Shown here: piece by piece, positions 34,715 through 43,462 of the stretch
Layout: the number at the start of each line of letters is the position of its first letter
How positions within the stretch are numbered: the stretch's first letter is position 1
Source: Oceanivirga miroungae
Lineage (GTDB): Bacteria > Fusobacteriota > Fusobacteriia > Fusobacteriales > Leptotrichiaceae
NCBI RefSeq assembly: GCF_902505095.1
Contig: NZ_CABWIB010000001.1
Span: 1,130,688-1,194,687, forward strand
Length of the DNA stretch: 64,000 nucleotides
Reading direction: 5' to 3'
Position numbers and translations under genes: made by a program
Notes under the pieces: generated by a model
Databases searched by the model: none
Told to the model about the DNA's origin: nothing
The model's input: the letters and a program-made list of their open reading frames with translations, nothing else

Positions 34715-35644
34715 CTATTTATCCTCAAAATTTAATACATAATTAAAAGCACTTAGTGCTGCTTTTGCTGCATCTCCTATAGATATTACAATTTGCTTAA
34801 ATGCTGCATCTGTAACATCTCCTGCTGCGAATATTCCGTCTACATTAGTTCTTGAATATTTATCAATTTTTATTTCACCTATATTATTAGTTTCAACTAA
34901 ATCTTTAAATGAATCTGTATTAGGTACTACTCCTATTTCTATAAATACAGCATCTGTATTTAAAGTTTTTAGAGTATTTGTTTTTACATCTTTGTATTCT
35001 ATACTTGTAACAAACTGCTCACCTTTTACCTCATTTAAAGCAGCATTAGTTATTACCTTTATTTTATCTATATTAGCAATTTTTTCTTGTAATATATTAT
35101 CAGCTTTTAAGCTATCTGATATTTCAAGTAAAGTTATACTTTTTACTATATTAGATAAATCAATAGCAGCTTCTACTCCAGAGTTTCCTCCACCAACTAC
35201 TACAACATCTAAATTTCTATAAAATGGTCCATCACAAGTAGCGCAATAGTGTACACCTTTATTAGCATATTCTCCTTCACCTTTTACACCTAATTTTTTA
35301 TGTCTAGCTCCTGATGTTATTATTACTGATTTTGCTCTAAATTCCTTATCATCAGTCTTTATTATCTTGTATTTTCCATCTAATTCTATTTTATTAACCA
35401 TATGACCAAAATACTTATCCACATCATATTCTGATAAATGTTTTTCTAAACTTAATGTAAAATCATATCCTGTTGTTTTAGGTATCCCTATTATATTTTC
35501 TATGTCTTTTGTTGTAGTAACCTGACCACCAACTATGTCAGCTATCATTAAAACAGATAAACCTTTTCTTACTGTATAAATAGCTGAGCTAACTCCTGCT
35601 GGACCTGCTCCTATTATTACAACATCGTATATTTTGTTTTCCAT
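34715..35644 (-). CDS. trxB: Thioredoxin reductase
   Basis: FAD/NADPH disulfide oxidoreductase of 309 residues. The FAD-binding GAGPAGVSSAIY is at residues 12-23, the redox-active CATC is in HYCATCDGPFYR, the NADPH-binding GGGNSGVEAAID follows, and the late FAD motif is GIFAAGDVTDAAFKQI. All features fit active low-molecular-weight TrxB. It starts 11 bp after tyrS. Confidence 0.95.
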   Translation of the reverse strand: MENKIYDVVIIGAGPAGVSSAIYTVRKGLSVLMIADIVGGQVTTTKDIENIIGIPKTTGYDFTLSLEKHLSEYDVDKYFGHMVNKIELDGKYKIIKTDDKEFRAKSVIITSGARHKKLGVKGEGEYANKGVHYCATCDGPFYRNLDVVVVGGGNSGVEAAIDLSNIVKSITLLEISDSLKADNILQEKIANIDKIKVITNAALNEVKGEQFVTSIEYKDVKTNTLKTLNTDAVFIEIGVVPNTDSFKDLVETNNIGEIKIDKYSRTNVDGIFAAGDVTDAAFKQIVISIGDAAKAALSAFNYVLNFEDK

Positions 35645-35655
35645 TTTTTCCCTCT

Positions 35656-36867
35656 TTATTTTTTTATTCTTACTATATTTTTCTTTCCAGCTTTTATAAC
35701 TAAACCGTCTTCTAGTTTTAATACATGGCTTATATCTTTTATAGCTTCATCATTTACTTTAAATCCACCTTGTGTTATTACTCTTCTAGCTTCGCTTGTT
35801 GATTTATAGAAGTTTAAGTGAGTTACTAATAAGTCAATTATTGAAACTTCATCAAGTGAAATACTTACTTCTGGTAATTCTACATCAAGATTTTTTTTAG
35901 AAAATACGTTCTCAAAATATTCTCTAGCTTCTAATGCTTCTTTTTCACTGTAGTAAATCTTTATTAATTCCATTGCAAGTTTTTTCTTAGCTTCCATTGG
36001 GTGCATATTTTTCTTTATTTCTTCTATTTCATCTATTGGTATATCTGTTATTTGTTCATAGTATACAAACATTAAATCATCTGATATAGACATAATCTTA
36101 CCAAACATATCATTTGGAGTATCTTTAACTCCTATATAGTTTCCAAGTGATTTACTCATTTTTTCTACACCATCTAATCCAACTAATATAGGCATTAACA
36201 TACATATTTGAGGTTCTTTATCAAAGTCTTTTAATAAGTCACGCCCTCTTAATATGTTAAATTTTTGTTCTGTTGCTCCTAATTCCACATCAGCATTTAA
36301 CTCAACAGAATCATAACCTTGTAATATAGGGTACATGAATTCAATTAAAGATACAGGTTTTCCTGCTTCTAATCTTTTTGAAAAATCTTCACGAGCTACC
36401 ATTTGAGATACAGTAAATTTAGATAAAAGATTAAGTACATCAGTTAAGTTTAATGATTCTAACCATTCATGATTATATCTAACTGTTAATTTATCGATGT
36501 CTAATATTAATTTTAATTGATCTAAGTATGTTTTTATATTTTTCTCTATTACATCCATTCCAAGCATTTTTCTTGTTTCAGATTTTCCTGTTGGATCACC
36601 TATTCTTGCAGTAAATGTTCCAATTAAAAATATTGGTTCATGTCCTAAATCTTGAAATTGTTTTAATTTTCTTAATGGAACTGCATGCCCTATATGTAAA
36701 TCCGATCCTGTTGGATCTATTCCAAATTTAACTTTTAATGGAGTATTAGTTTTAATACTTTTTCTTAATTTTTCTTTAAATTCAGCTTCATTTATTATTT
36801 CTTCACAGCCTCTTTTTAGTATATTATATTGTCTTAATACTTCTTTTTCTAATTCTTTTTCTTCCAT
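35656..36867 (-). CDS. tyrS: Tyrosyl-tRNA synthetase
   Basis: Class I synthetase of 403 residues. It contains the HIGH motif (GSDLHIGHAVPLRKL), the tyrosine-pocket region QGYDSVELNADVELGATEQ, KMSKSLGN, and a C-terminal S4-like RNA-binding domain (INQ-type end VITQGGFKVNDEAIKDISH). It heads the tyrS-trxB-yebC run; a 260-bp intergenic stretch separates it from the divergent ATPase gene. No T-box leader is seen. Confidence 0.96.
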   Translation of the reverse strand: MEEKELEKEVLRQYNILKRGCEEIINEAEFKEKLRKSIKTNTPLKVKFGIDPTGSDLHIGHAVPLRKLKQFQDLGHEPIFLIGTFTARIGDPTGKSETRKMLGMDVIEKNIKTYLDQLKLILDIDKLTVRYNHEWLESLNLTDVLNLLSKFTVSQMVAREDFSKRLEAGKPVSLIEFMYPILQGYDSVELNADVELGATEQKFNILRGRDLLKDFDKEPQICMLMPILVGLDGVEKMSKSLGNYIGVKDTPNDMFGKIMSISDDLMFVYYEQITDIPIDEIEEIKKNMHPMEAKKKLAMELIKIYYSEKEALEAREYFENVFSKKNLDVELPEVSISLDEVSIIDLLVTHLNFYKSTSEARRVITQGGFKVNDEAIKDISHVLKLEDGLVIKAGKKNIVRIKK

Positions 36868-36972
36868 TTTTAACTCCTAACATAGTATTTTATTTTACTA
36901 TATATATTAAATTTTTTCAATATTTTCACTTATATGCTATTTTAACACATTTTTTTAATTTTTTCCATTGTA

Positions 36973-36992
36973 TTGTACTTTAAAGTTTGATA
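36973..36992 (+). repeat. 20-bp copy of the IS-end-associated motif
   Basis: TTGTACTTTAAAGTTTGATA is identical to 29381-29400, which spans the outer edge of the IS30 remnant. A 13-bp version (TTGTACTTTAAAG) lies at 49111-49123. It sits in the gap between tyrS and the ATPase cassette. Confidence 0.75.
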
Positions 36993-37067
36993 AAGAGCAT
37001 ATAATAAGATTAAGAATCTAAACATTTTTGCTTTCTAAGCTAACTACACAAAATACGTAAATAAACA

Positions 37068-37096
37068 TTGAAATATGTGTATTTATGTGGTAAAAT
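37068..37096 (+). promoter_or_regulatory. Promoter of the ATPase/RloB-like cassette
   Basis: TTGAAA (37068-37073), a 17-bp spacer and TAAAAT (37091-37096), 31 bp before the likely ATG. Confidence 0.65.
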
Positions 37097-37127
37097 TGTG
37101 TTGAAATACAAAAAAGGAGGAGTTTAT

Positions 37128-38315
37128 ATGAAAATATTAAAAATCACAGCAAATAACCTACCTTTATTTAACAGAGAAATTAATATTGATTTTATAACAG
37201 AATCTAGGGTTAGTTCTGATGAAAAACATGAACTAATTAATATTTTTAAAAATTTTTATTTAAATAAAGTTATAGCTTTTACTGGACTTAATGCTTCTGG
37301 TAAAACTAAAATGCTAAATATCATAAACTTCATAATAAATATGGTAAATGCTAAATATATAAATAGAGATAACATTTCTAATATCGAATCAAATATACTA
37401 AATTTAAAATTAGGCGAAGAAACTAACTTTAAAACTTACTTATTTGTAGATAACTATAATAATGAAGAGGTAATAGTAGAACTAAACACAACTATATCTA
37501 CAAGAGAAGATGTCACTGGATTTAGAACTGAATACTTTATAAAAGATGAAACTTTAAAAATTAAAAAAGCAAAGAGTGTTACATCAAAAAATGATCTATT
37601 TGATTTTTCTAATAAAGTAATAGAAACTATAGAAAGAACAGCCGAATCAATAGATACCGTGAGCATAATACATCTACTATACCAAAGAAAAAATGTAAAA
37701 AAGATTTTTTGGGCAAATACATTACTTCACACTAACTTTAATTTTATGAATACAAGTGCAGTAATTCCAGCAGAGCTAATAAAATTATTAGACCCTAGCA
37801 TAGAAAATGTCGAAGTATCTAAAAATACTACAAAGGTAAAATTCATCAATCAAGAAACCGAAATAACTACTGATGACTATTTTGAATTACAAAACATTTT
37901 ATCTTCTGGAACTATAAAAGGTATAAATATTTTTATGAGAGCAATTCAAGCTATTTCTAATGGAGGAATTTTAATAATTGATGAACTAGAAAACCACTTT
38001 AATAGACAAATAATACTTTACTTCATAAATTTATTTAAAGATAGAACTATTAATACAAAGGGAGCAATTTTAGTTTACTCTACACATTACGTAGAATTAT
38101 TAGATTATATAGATAGAAATGATGCTATTTATATTCTTAACAAGAATAAAAATATTAATCTATTTAAATTATCTAACGAATTAAAAAGAAAAGATATAAA
38201 AAAAAGCGAACAAATTATAAAAGGAATGATTTCTAATACTTCATTAGAGTATTCTATAGCAAATGAATTAAAGCAAAAAATAAAGCACATAATAAAAGAA
38301 GGTATAAATAATTAA
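37128..38315 (+). CDS. AAA family ATPase (RloA/AbiLi-like)
   Basis: ABC/SMC-type AAA ATPase of 395 residues. MKILKITANNLPLFNREINI leads into Walker A GLNASGKT (residues 53-60), a signature-like LSSGTIKG near residue 263, Walker B ILIIDELENHF near 281, and a histidine-switch STHYVELL near 316. The ATG at 37128 has an AAGGAGGAG ribosome site; a longer frame back to TTG 37068 overlaps the -35 box and is rejected. The stop overlaps the next start (TAATG). ATPases of this type pair with RloB/TOPRIM-like proteins in several phage-defence systems (OLD-, PARIS-, AbiL-like), which is the best guess for its role. Confidence 0.78.
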   Translation: MKILKITANNLPLFNREINIDFITESRVSSDEKHELINIFKNFYLNKVIAFTGLNASGKTKMLNIINFIINMVNAKYINRDNISNIESNILNLKLGEETNFKTYLFVDNYNNEEVIVELNTTISTREDVTGFRTEYFIKDETLKIKKAKSVTSKNDLFDFSNKVIETIERTAESIDTVSIIHLLYQRKNVKKIFWANTLLHTNFNFMNTSAVIPAELIKLLDPSIENVEVSKNTTKVKFINQETEITTDDYFELQNILSSGTIKGINIFMRAIQAISNGGILIIDELENHFNRQIILYFINLFKDRTINTKGAILVYSTHYVELLDYIDRNDAIYILNKNKNINLFKLSNELKRKDIKKSEQIIKGMISNTSLEYSIANELKQKIKHIIKEGINN

Positions 38316-38848
38316 TGGACTATAATGCAATAATATGTGAAGGTGCAGCTGAAGAAGCAATAATTGAAATATTATTAGAGCATAGTGCTTTAATAATAAA
38401 AAATGATGATTATTTAATAAATAGATCGCCTATCAGATGTAGAAGTGCAAATAACTTTCTTGAAAATTACTTAAATTTTAAATTCAATTCAAAAGTAAAA
38501 ATATATAGAATCCTTGATTCAAAAAATGAAAATTTTAATATCAGTAATAGAAACAAGAAAATTTATGGCTCTAGAATTGAGGTTAAAAATATAATTACTT
38601 CTCCTGAAATAGAAATGCTAATTATACTTTCTGAAAATAAATTTGATGATTATAATAAACATCATCTAAAACCAAGCGAATATTGTAAGCAGATATTAAA
38701 AATAAGTTCTGTGAAGGATTATGATTTTGTAAAAGAATATTTTAATGACGTAAATAAATTATTAAATGCAATAAAATTATATAAACAAAAGAAAAATGTA
38801 AAATACCAAACTCTATTTGATTTATTAGAAGATGAATATAAAATATAA
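38315..38848 (+). CDS. RloB/TOPRIM-like partner protein
   Basis: Cytoplasmic protein of 177 residues. The N terminus NAIICEGAAEEAIIEILLE has the glutamate of a TOPRIM-like strand-turn-helix; YRILDSKNE (near residue 70) sits where the metal-binding acidic strand is expected, and SPEIEMLIILSENK resembles the RloB 'NPxFExWlLL' motif. The rest is helical and lysine-rich. It is translationally coupled to the ATPase. The family match is by eye; a nuclease role is inferred. It is shorter than AriB of PARIS and lacks the clear DxD. Confidence 0.55.
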   Translation: MDYNAIICEGAAEEAIIEILLEHSALIIKNDDYLINRSPIRCRSANNFLENYLNFKFNSKVKIYRILDSKNENFNISNRNKKIYGSRIEVKNIITSPEIEMLIILSENKFDDYNKHHLKPSEYCKQILKISSVKDYDFVKEYFNDVNKLLNAIKLYKQKKNVKYQTLFDLLEDEYKI

Positions 38849-38869
38849 GTTTAATAAAAGGAGTGTTTT

Positions 38870-39397
38870 ATGAAAAAAGAAATGTTTATTTCAACTATAT
38901 TACTTGCAATTAGCATAGTATTAGCAATTTTAGGCTATATTCTATTTGCCACAACAAGTTTTTTTACTACTATTTTAGTTATTTTTATTTTACTATTACC
39001 TACAATATTTGATTTCATATTAGAGATAGAATATCATAGATTAAAAATTAAATTTAACTACATTATATTAAATTACAATTATTTATACACAACCGTAATT
39101 TTGTATCTCTTATCACTAATTTTATACATATTAAATTTTATAGAAATAAATATTATATTTTTTAGTATAGCTTCTATTAGTTTTATAGTTGCAAACAGTA
39201 TTAAATCTTATTACAAATTAAAATACACTAAGGAAATTTTAATATATAAGTCAAATACAATACTTAAAAATGAAGTGAAAAAGTCTAATATAGACAAAGA
39301 TAATTTAACTTTAACTATAGATTTAAAGGATAAAAGTTTAGATATTAAATTTAAAAATTTTGAAGATTTAAAAAAAATTTATTTTATACTTAACTAA
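38870..39397 (+). CDS. Membrane protein of unknown function in the ATPase cassette
   Basis: 175 residues with about four membrane helices (roughly 5-25, 30-52, 68-92, 96-114), followed by a cytoplasmic C-terminal domain rich in Lys/Asp (KSNIDKDNLTLTIDLKDKSL). It has its own AAAGGAG ribosome site 22 bp after the RloB-like gene and the next feature is a terminator, so it is the third gene of the cassette. No family is recognised. It could be a membrane effector or an unrelated passenger. Confidence 0.6.
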   Translation: MKKEMFISTILLAISIVLAILGYILFATTSFFTTILVIFILLLPTIFDFILEIEYHRLKIKFNYIILNYNYLYTTVILYLLSLILYILNFIEINIIFFSIASISFIVANSIKSYYKLKYTKEILIYKSNTILKNEVKKSNIDKDNLTLTIDLKDKSLDIKFKNFEDLKKIYFILN

Positions 39398-39428
39398 AAA
39401 GGGGCTTAGTTTTTAGCTAAATCCCTTT
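39398..39428. terminator. Convergent terminator between the cassette and rsgA
   Basis: AAAGGG (39398-39403) pairs with CCCTTT (39423-39428), extended by TTAG (39406-39409) with CTAA (39417-39420). It overlaps the rsgA stop. Confidence 0.65.
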
Positions 39429-40292
39429 ATTTTCCACAAGTGTTTTATAGAATTCATATCTATCTTTATCAATTTCACCTTCACTAACTTTAAATTTTAT
39501 AATGCAAGATGGTTCTTTTATATGAAGACAATCTCTAAATTTACATAATGATAAATAGTTTTTAAATTCAGGAAACCAAGTCATAATTTCTTTTTTATCA
39601 GTGTAATCTGGAATAGCAACAGCACTGTACCCTGGTGTATCGTATATCTTTATCTTATTTTTTTCTAAATATCTTGTATTTATTGTCGTATTTTTACCTT
39701 TTTTAGTTTTTTTACTAATTTCTCCAACTTCCAGTTCCTCAATATCTAGTAACTTATTAACTAAAATTGATTTACCGACTCCTGATACCCCTGATAGTAC
39801 AATGTTTTTATTTTCTATATACTCTTTTAATTTATCTATTCCTATATTTTTCTTAATACTAATAGCTATAACTTTTATATGTTTTAATTTTTGTGATAGC
39901 AGTTTTAGGATATCTTCTAATTCTTTATCATCTACTAAATCAATTTTATTTAATATTAAAATTGTATTTATATTCTCCCTGTCTACCCATAAAAGATTTT
40001 TGTATAGGTTTATAATATCAAAATCAGGATCTTTTATTGAACATACAAAAGCAACATAATCAACATTGGAAATTAAAGGTCTTAGTAGAAGATTATTTCT
40101 TTTTTCTATACCTATTATTACATTATCCTCTACATCTATTTGTACAATATCTCCTATCACACAATTTAGTTTGTCATTAGTCTTTTTTAATGTTCCTCTT
40201 AATTTCACTGTAAATTTGTTATTATTATCATCAACAGCTTCATAAAATCCTTGTATCTTTTCTATTATTTTAGCTTTTACTATATTACTCAT
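39417..40292 (-). CDS. rsgA: Ribosome small-subunit GTPase RsgA
   Basis: Circularly permuted GTPase in late 30S maturation, 291 residues. An OB-fold N terminus is followed by NKIDLVD (G4), SGVSGVGKSILVNKLL (G1), the switch region KKGKNTTINTRY, DTPGYSA (G3) and a C-terminal zinc site with CKFRDCLHIKEPSC. All GTPase motifs are present in the permuted order G4-G5-G1-G2-G3. It overlaps the PASTA gene by 8 bp. Confidence 0.95.
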   Translation of the reverse strand: MSNIVKAKIIEKIQGFYEAVDDNNNKFTVKLRGTLKKTNDKLNCVIGDIVQIDVEDNVIIGIEKRNNLLLRPLISNVDYVAFVCSIKDPDFDIINLYKNLLWVDRENINTILILNKIDLVDDKELEDILKLLSQKLKHIKVIAISIKKNIGIDKLKEYIENKNIVLSGVSGVGKSILVNKLLDIEELEVGEISKKTKKGKNTTINTRYLEKNKIKIYDTPGYSAVAIPDYTDKKEIMTWFPEFKNYLSLCKFRDCLHIKEPSCIIKFKVSEGEIDKDRYEFYKTLVENKGI

Positions 40293-41121
40293 TATTTTCT
40301 AAGGCCCTTTTTATTAAATTATCTATACTCTCGTCTGATTTTTCACTTTTTTTTAAAGACTCTTCTAATTCTTTATCTTTTTTGCTTATACTTATATATA
40401 TTTTAAGTCTACTATTTCTGTCTATTTCTCTATTTGGCATAGGATCTGTTCTTATTACCATATTTTCGGGGTAATTTTTATCATAAAGCCCTATAATATC
40501 AATATTCCCTATATTATATTTCTTTATTATATCTTTTGCTTTTGATATATCATAACCTATGATATTAGGCATATTATTTAGTTTTTTTAGTTGTCTTGAT
40601 GAAACTAGAATAGAAATACTTTCTCCATATTTTATTAGATCCCCATATTTAGGATATGTTGATAACACGGTATTTTCTTCTATTTCAGAAGCTTTATAGT
40701 CTATTCTTTTAATATTTATTTTCTTTTCGTCTAATATACTTCTTGCTTCATCCAAATTAAGTCCGTAAATATTAGGAATTTTATCACCTTTTTCATTATT
40801 TATATACACTTTTATTGCTCTATTTATTTTGACTTTTGTATTTGCTTGAGGAAATTGCTTATATATTATGTCATACGGTACTTCATTTGATCTTGACGAT
40901 ATTATATTATACCCAAGATGACTTTCTTCTAATATTTTTTTAGCCTGACTTTCGTTTAAACTAACTATATTAGGAACATAAACTAATTTTTCATTAAAAA
41001 AATAGAATCTAAAAATTAAAAACGAATAGTATATTACAGCTAAAAATAGTATTAGGTTTAATAAACTTAATAATATATTTTTCTTATTATTTTTTTTCTT
41101 ACTTTTCTTTTTCGTCTTCAT
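40285..41121 (-). CDS. Stand-alone PASTA-domain membrane protein
   Basis: 278 residues: a very basic N-terminal tail (MKTKKKSKKKNNKKN), one membrane helix (about 17-40), then three PASTA domains outside the cytoplasmic membrane (VPNIVSLNESQAKKILEES, IPNIYGLNLDEARSILDEK, MPNIIGYDISKAKDIIKKY) and a charged tail. No Ser/Thr kinase or transpeptidase domain is attached. PASTA domains can bind peptidoglycan or beta-lactams. The gene lies between prfB and rsgA; the prfB stop and this start overlap by 1 bp. Confidence 0.9.
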   Translation of the reverse strand: MKTKKKSKKKNNKKNILLSLLNLILFLAVIYYSFLIFRFYFFNEKLVYVPNIVSLNESQAKKILEESHLGYNIISSRSNEVPYDIIYKQFPQANTKVKINRAIKVYINNEKGDKIPNIYGLNLDEARSILDEKKINIKRIDYKASEIEENTVLSTYPKYGDLIKYGESISILVSSRQLKKLNNMPNIIGYDISKAKDIIKKYNIGNIDIIGLYDKNYPENMVIRTDPMPNREIDRNSRLKIYISISKKDKELEESLKKSEKSDESIDNLIKRALENNE

Positions 41122-42212
41122 TATTCTCCTAAACTTTTAAACTTTAAAAACGCGTTAATAAAGTCATCTATATATCCATCTAAAACTTTTTCTACATTTG
41201 CAGCTTCATACTTTGTTCTATGATCTTTTACTAGTTTATATGGTTGCATAACATATGATCTGATTTGTGATCCCCACTCATTTTTAAGCTCTTCACCTTT
41301 AATTTCACTTATCTCATTCTCTTTTTTCTCTAGTTCTAATTCAAATAGCTTTGCCTTTAAAACCTTCATTGCAGACTCTTTATTTTTCAGTTGTGATCTT
41401 TCATTTTGACAAGTAACAACAATATTAGTTGGTATATGTGTAATTCTTACAGCTGAATCTGTTGTATTTACATGTTGCCCTCCAGCTCCACTTGCTCTAT
41501 ATGTATCTATTTTTAAATCTGACATCACTAAATTTATTTCAACATCATCAGAAATTTCTGGTATTACATTAACTGCTGCAAACGAAGTATGACGTCTTTT
41601 ATTAGAATCGAAAGGTGAAATTCTAACTAATCTATGTACTCCTTTTTCACAAGATAAAAGTCCATAAGCATATTCTCCACTAATATTTAAAGTAATGGAT
41701 TTAATTCCTGCTTCTTCGCCCTCTAATATATCTAAAACTTCTAACTTAAACTTATTTTTAGCTGAATATCTTTCATACATTCTATACAACATATTAGCCC
41801 AATCACAAGCTTCTGTTCCACCAGCTCCACTATTTATTGTAACTATTGCATTATTTTTATCATATGCTCCATTTAATAGAACCTTATTACTAAATTCATT
41901 TGTAATTTCTACAAATTCCTCATATGTATTTTCTAAATCTTTTATTGAATCAGTATCTCCAGATGCTATAAATTCTAATAAGACTTCAATATTATTATAC
42001 ATTAAGTTAATATTTTCTACATCAGAAATATATTTTTTTAAAGTATTTAATTCATCTATTATTTTTAAATTATCATCTCTTTTAAAAAAATCTGCATCGA
42101 GCATTAATTTTTCAATTTGTTTTATTTTTTCTATTTTATCATCTACGCAAAATTTATCTTTTAAATTTTCATAAATATTAGTAACTTCTTTTTTTATCTC
42201 AAAAGATTCCAA
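41121..42212 (-). CDS. prfB: Peptide chain release factor 2
   Basis: Recognises UGA/UAA. 363 residues with the SPF codon-recognition motif in VRISPFDSNKRRHTSF and the peptidyl-transferase GGQ in SGAGGQHVNTTDSAVRI. The frame is continuous from MESFEIKKE, with no internal TGA near codon 25, so the autoregulatory +1 frameshift found in most prfB genes is absent. It is followed by the PASTA gene and overlaps azlD by 14 bp. Confidence 0.96.
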   Translation of the reverse strand: MESFEIKKEVTNIYENLKDKFCVDDKIEKIKQIEKLMLDADFFKRDDNLKIIDELNTLKKYISDVENINLMYNNIEVLLEFIASGDTDSIKDLENTYEEFVEITNEFSNKVLLNGAYDKNNAIVTINSGAGGTEACDWANMLYRMYERYSAKNKFKLEVLDILEGEEAGIKSITLNISGEYAYGLLSCEKGVHRLVRISPFDSNKRRHTSFAAVNVIPEISDDVEINLVMSDLKIDTYRASGAGGQHVNTTDSAVRITHIPTNIVVTCQNERSQLKNKESAMKVLKAKLFELELEKKENEISEIKGEELKNEWGSQIRSYVMQPYKLVKDHRTKYEAANVEKVLDGYIDDFINAFLKFKSLGE

Positions 42213-42528
42213 AATACATCCCCCTTAAAATTAAGATTAAAATAACTGAACCTATTGCAATGTGCGCTAGACTTAATTTTTTTATTGTCATAATTATTAC
42301 TACAAACATTGCAAAAATACTAAGTCCTATATCAAATAAACTAGTTCCCATTGCTGTAAATATTTCAGGAAATACTAGTACACTTATTATTGAAATTGGA
42401 AGTATTTCAAAAAAAGTTTCTACATACTCATTTTCATCATTAACTTTTATATATACAGGTAGTATTCTAAATAGCATTGTAATAATGCCTACAACTACTA
42501 TTAATATATATACATCTTTATTCGCCAA
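42199..42528 (-). CDS. azlD: AzlD-like branched-chain amino acid transport protein
   Basis: 109-residue inner-membrane protein with about four helices; ITMLFRILPVYIKV and YVETFFEILPISIISVLVFPE are typical of AzlD, the small subunit of AzlCD exporters. No azlC is visible in the window. It overlaps prfB (14 bp) and the esterase gene (11 bp), so it is tightly packed in this operon. Confidence 0.82.
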   Translation of the reverse strand: MANKDVYILIVVVGIITMLFRILPVYIKVNDENEYVETFFEILPISIISVLVFPEIFTAMGTSLFDIGLSIFAMFVVIIMTIKKLSLAHIAIGSVILILILRGMYFGIF

Positions 42529-43453
42529 TTTTATCCCTACTTATTTTTATATTTTCTATTGTTAGATCTAGTGCCTTTTTAACTTCTTCTACATATCCTA
42601 AAAGTTCCATAAATCCATGTGGCATACCTTCAAATACATAAGATTTTACACCAAATTTTTCTATAAACTCATCAATTTCTAAATTACAATAATCATACTG
42701 TGCTTTTATTATCATCATACTAGGCAGTTTTGAAAAATCTTTTTCTGTCATTAAATTAAAGTTATACTCTTTTGTATTTTTATTTGTACCTTTTTTTACA
42801 TAGAATTTTTCTATAAATGGAAAAAGAGATCTTAAAAACTTTATATTTATCTTAGCATAATGACTATCTTCATCTAAATTATACTTTGAAATACTCCAAT
42901 TTTCCAGTTTAGATAATGACATACATGGATAATACATAGTTAAAAAACTTATTAGTTTTTTATCTAATACATCTTCTTGTACCACGTTCATAGATATATG
43001 TGCTCCTGCACTATCTCCTGCTATACTAAATATATTATTTTCATATTTTTTTGCATATTGTTTTATAACTGAATAAACTAATCTAGATGTATCTGGAAAC
43101 TTCATTTCTGGTGCTAATGGATATTCCATATTAATTACTCTAATATTTGCATATTTTGCAATATATTTACAAATATATTCGTAAACTATAGCACTTCCAC
43201 CATAAAATCCACCGCCATGAAGGTAGAATAAGGTATAATTTGAATCAGTATTATCATTATATATATATGATTTAAATCCATCAACATAATCAATTTTAAT
43301 ATCAACATCACTTGCTAAATCAAGTCCTCTATACCCTATCATAGATCTCATTTTACCTAGATTTACACCATCTATTATTAACTCTTCGCCTAAATTAAAT
43401 TCATCATCTTTTCTATTTCTTAATGCATTTATGACTTCTTTTTTTATATCCAT
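42518..43453 (-). CDS. Alpha/beta hydrolase (HSL/esterase family)
   Basis: Carboxylesterase-like enzyme of 311 residues. The oxyanion motif is HGGGFYGGS, the nucleophile elbow GDSAGAHIS, and the acid and His are probably in AQYDYCNLEID and MPHGFMELLG. No signal peptide, so cytoplasmic. The natural ester is unknown. It precedes azlD and follows the M24 peptidase gene by 9 bp. Confidence 0.88.
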   Translation of the reverse strand: MDIKKEVINALRNRKDDEFNLGEELIIDGVNLGKMRSMIGYRGLDLASDVDIKIDYVDGFKSYIYNDNTDSNYTLFYLHGGGFYGGSAIVYEYICKYIAKYANIRVINMEYPLAPEMKFPDTSRLVYSVIKQYAKKYENNIFSIAGDSAGAHISMNVVQEDVLDKKLISFLTMYYPCMSLSKLENWSISKYNLDEDSHYAKINIKFLRSLFPFIEKFYVKKGTNKNTKEYNFNLMTEKDFSKLPSMMIIKAQYDYCNLEIDEFIEKFGVKSYVFEGMPHGFMELLGYVEEVKKALDLTIENIKISRDKIGE

Positions 43454-43462
43454 TTTTTCCCT

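Noticed and set aside
37068-37127. Longer start for the AAA ATPase (TTG 37068)
   Set aside because: It coincides with the -35 box; ATG 37128 has AAGGAGG directly upstream.
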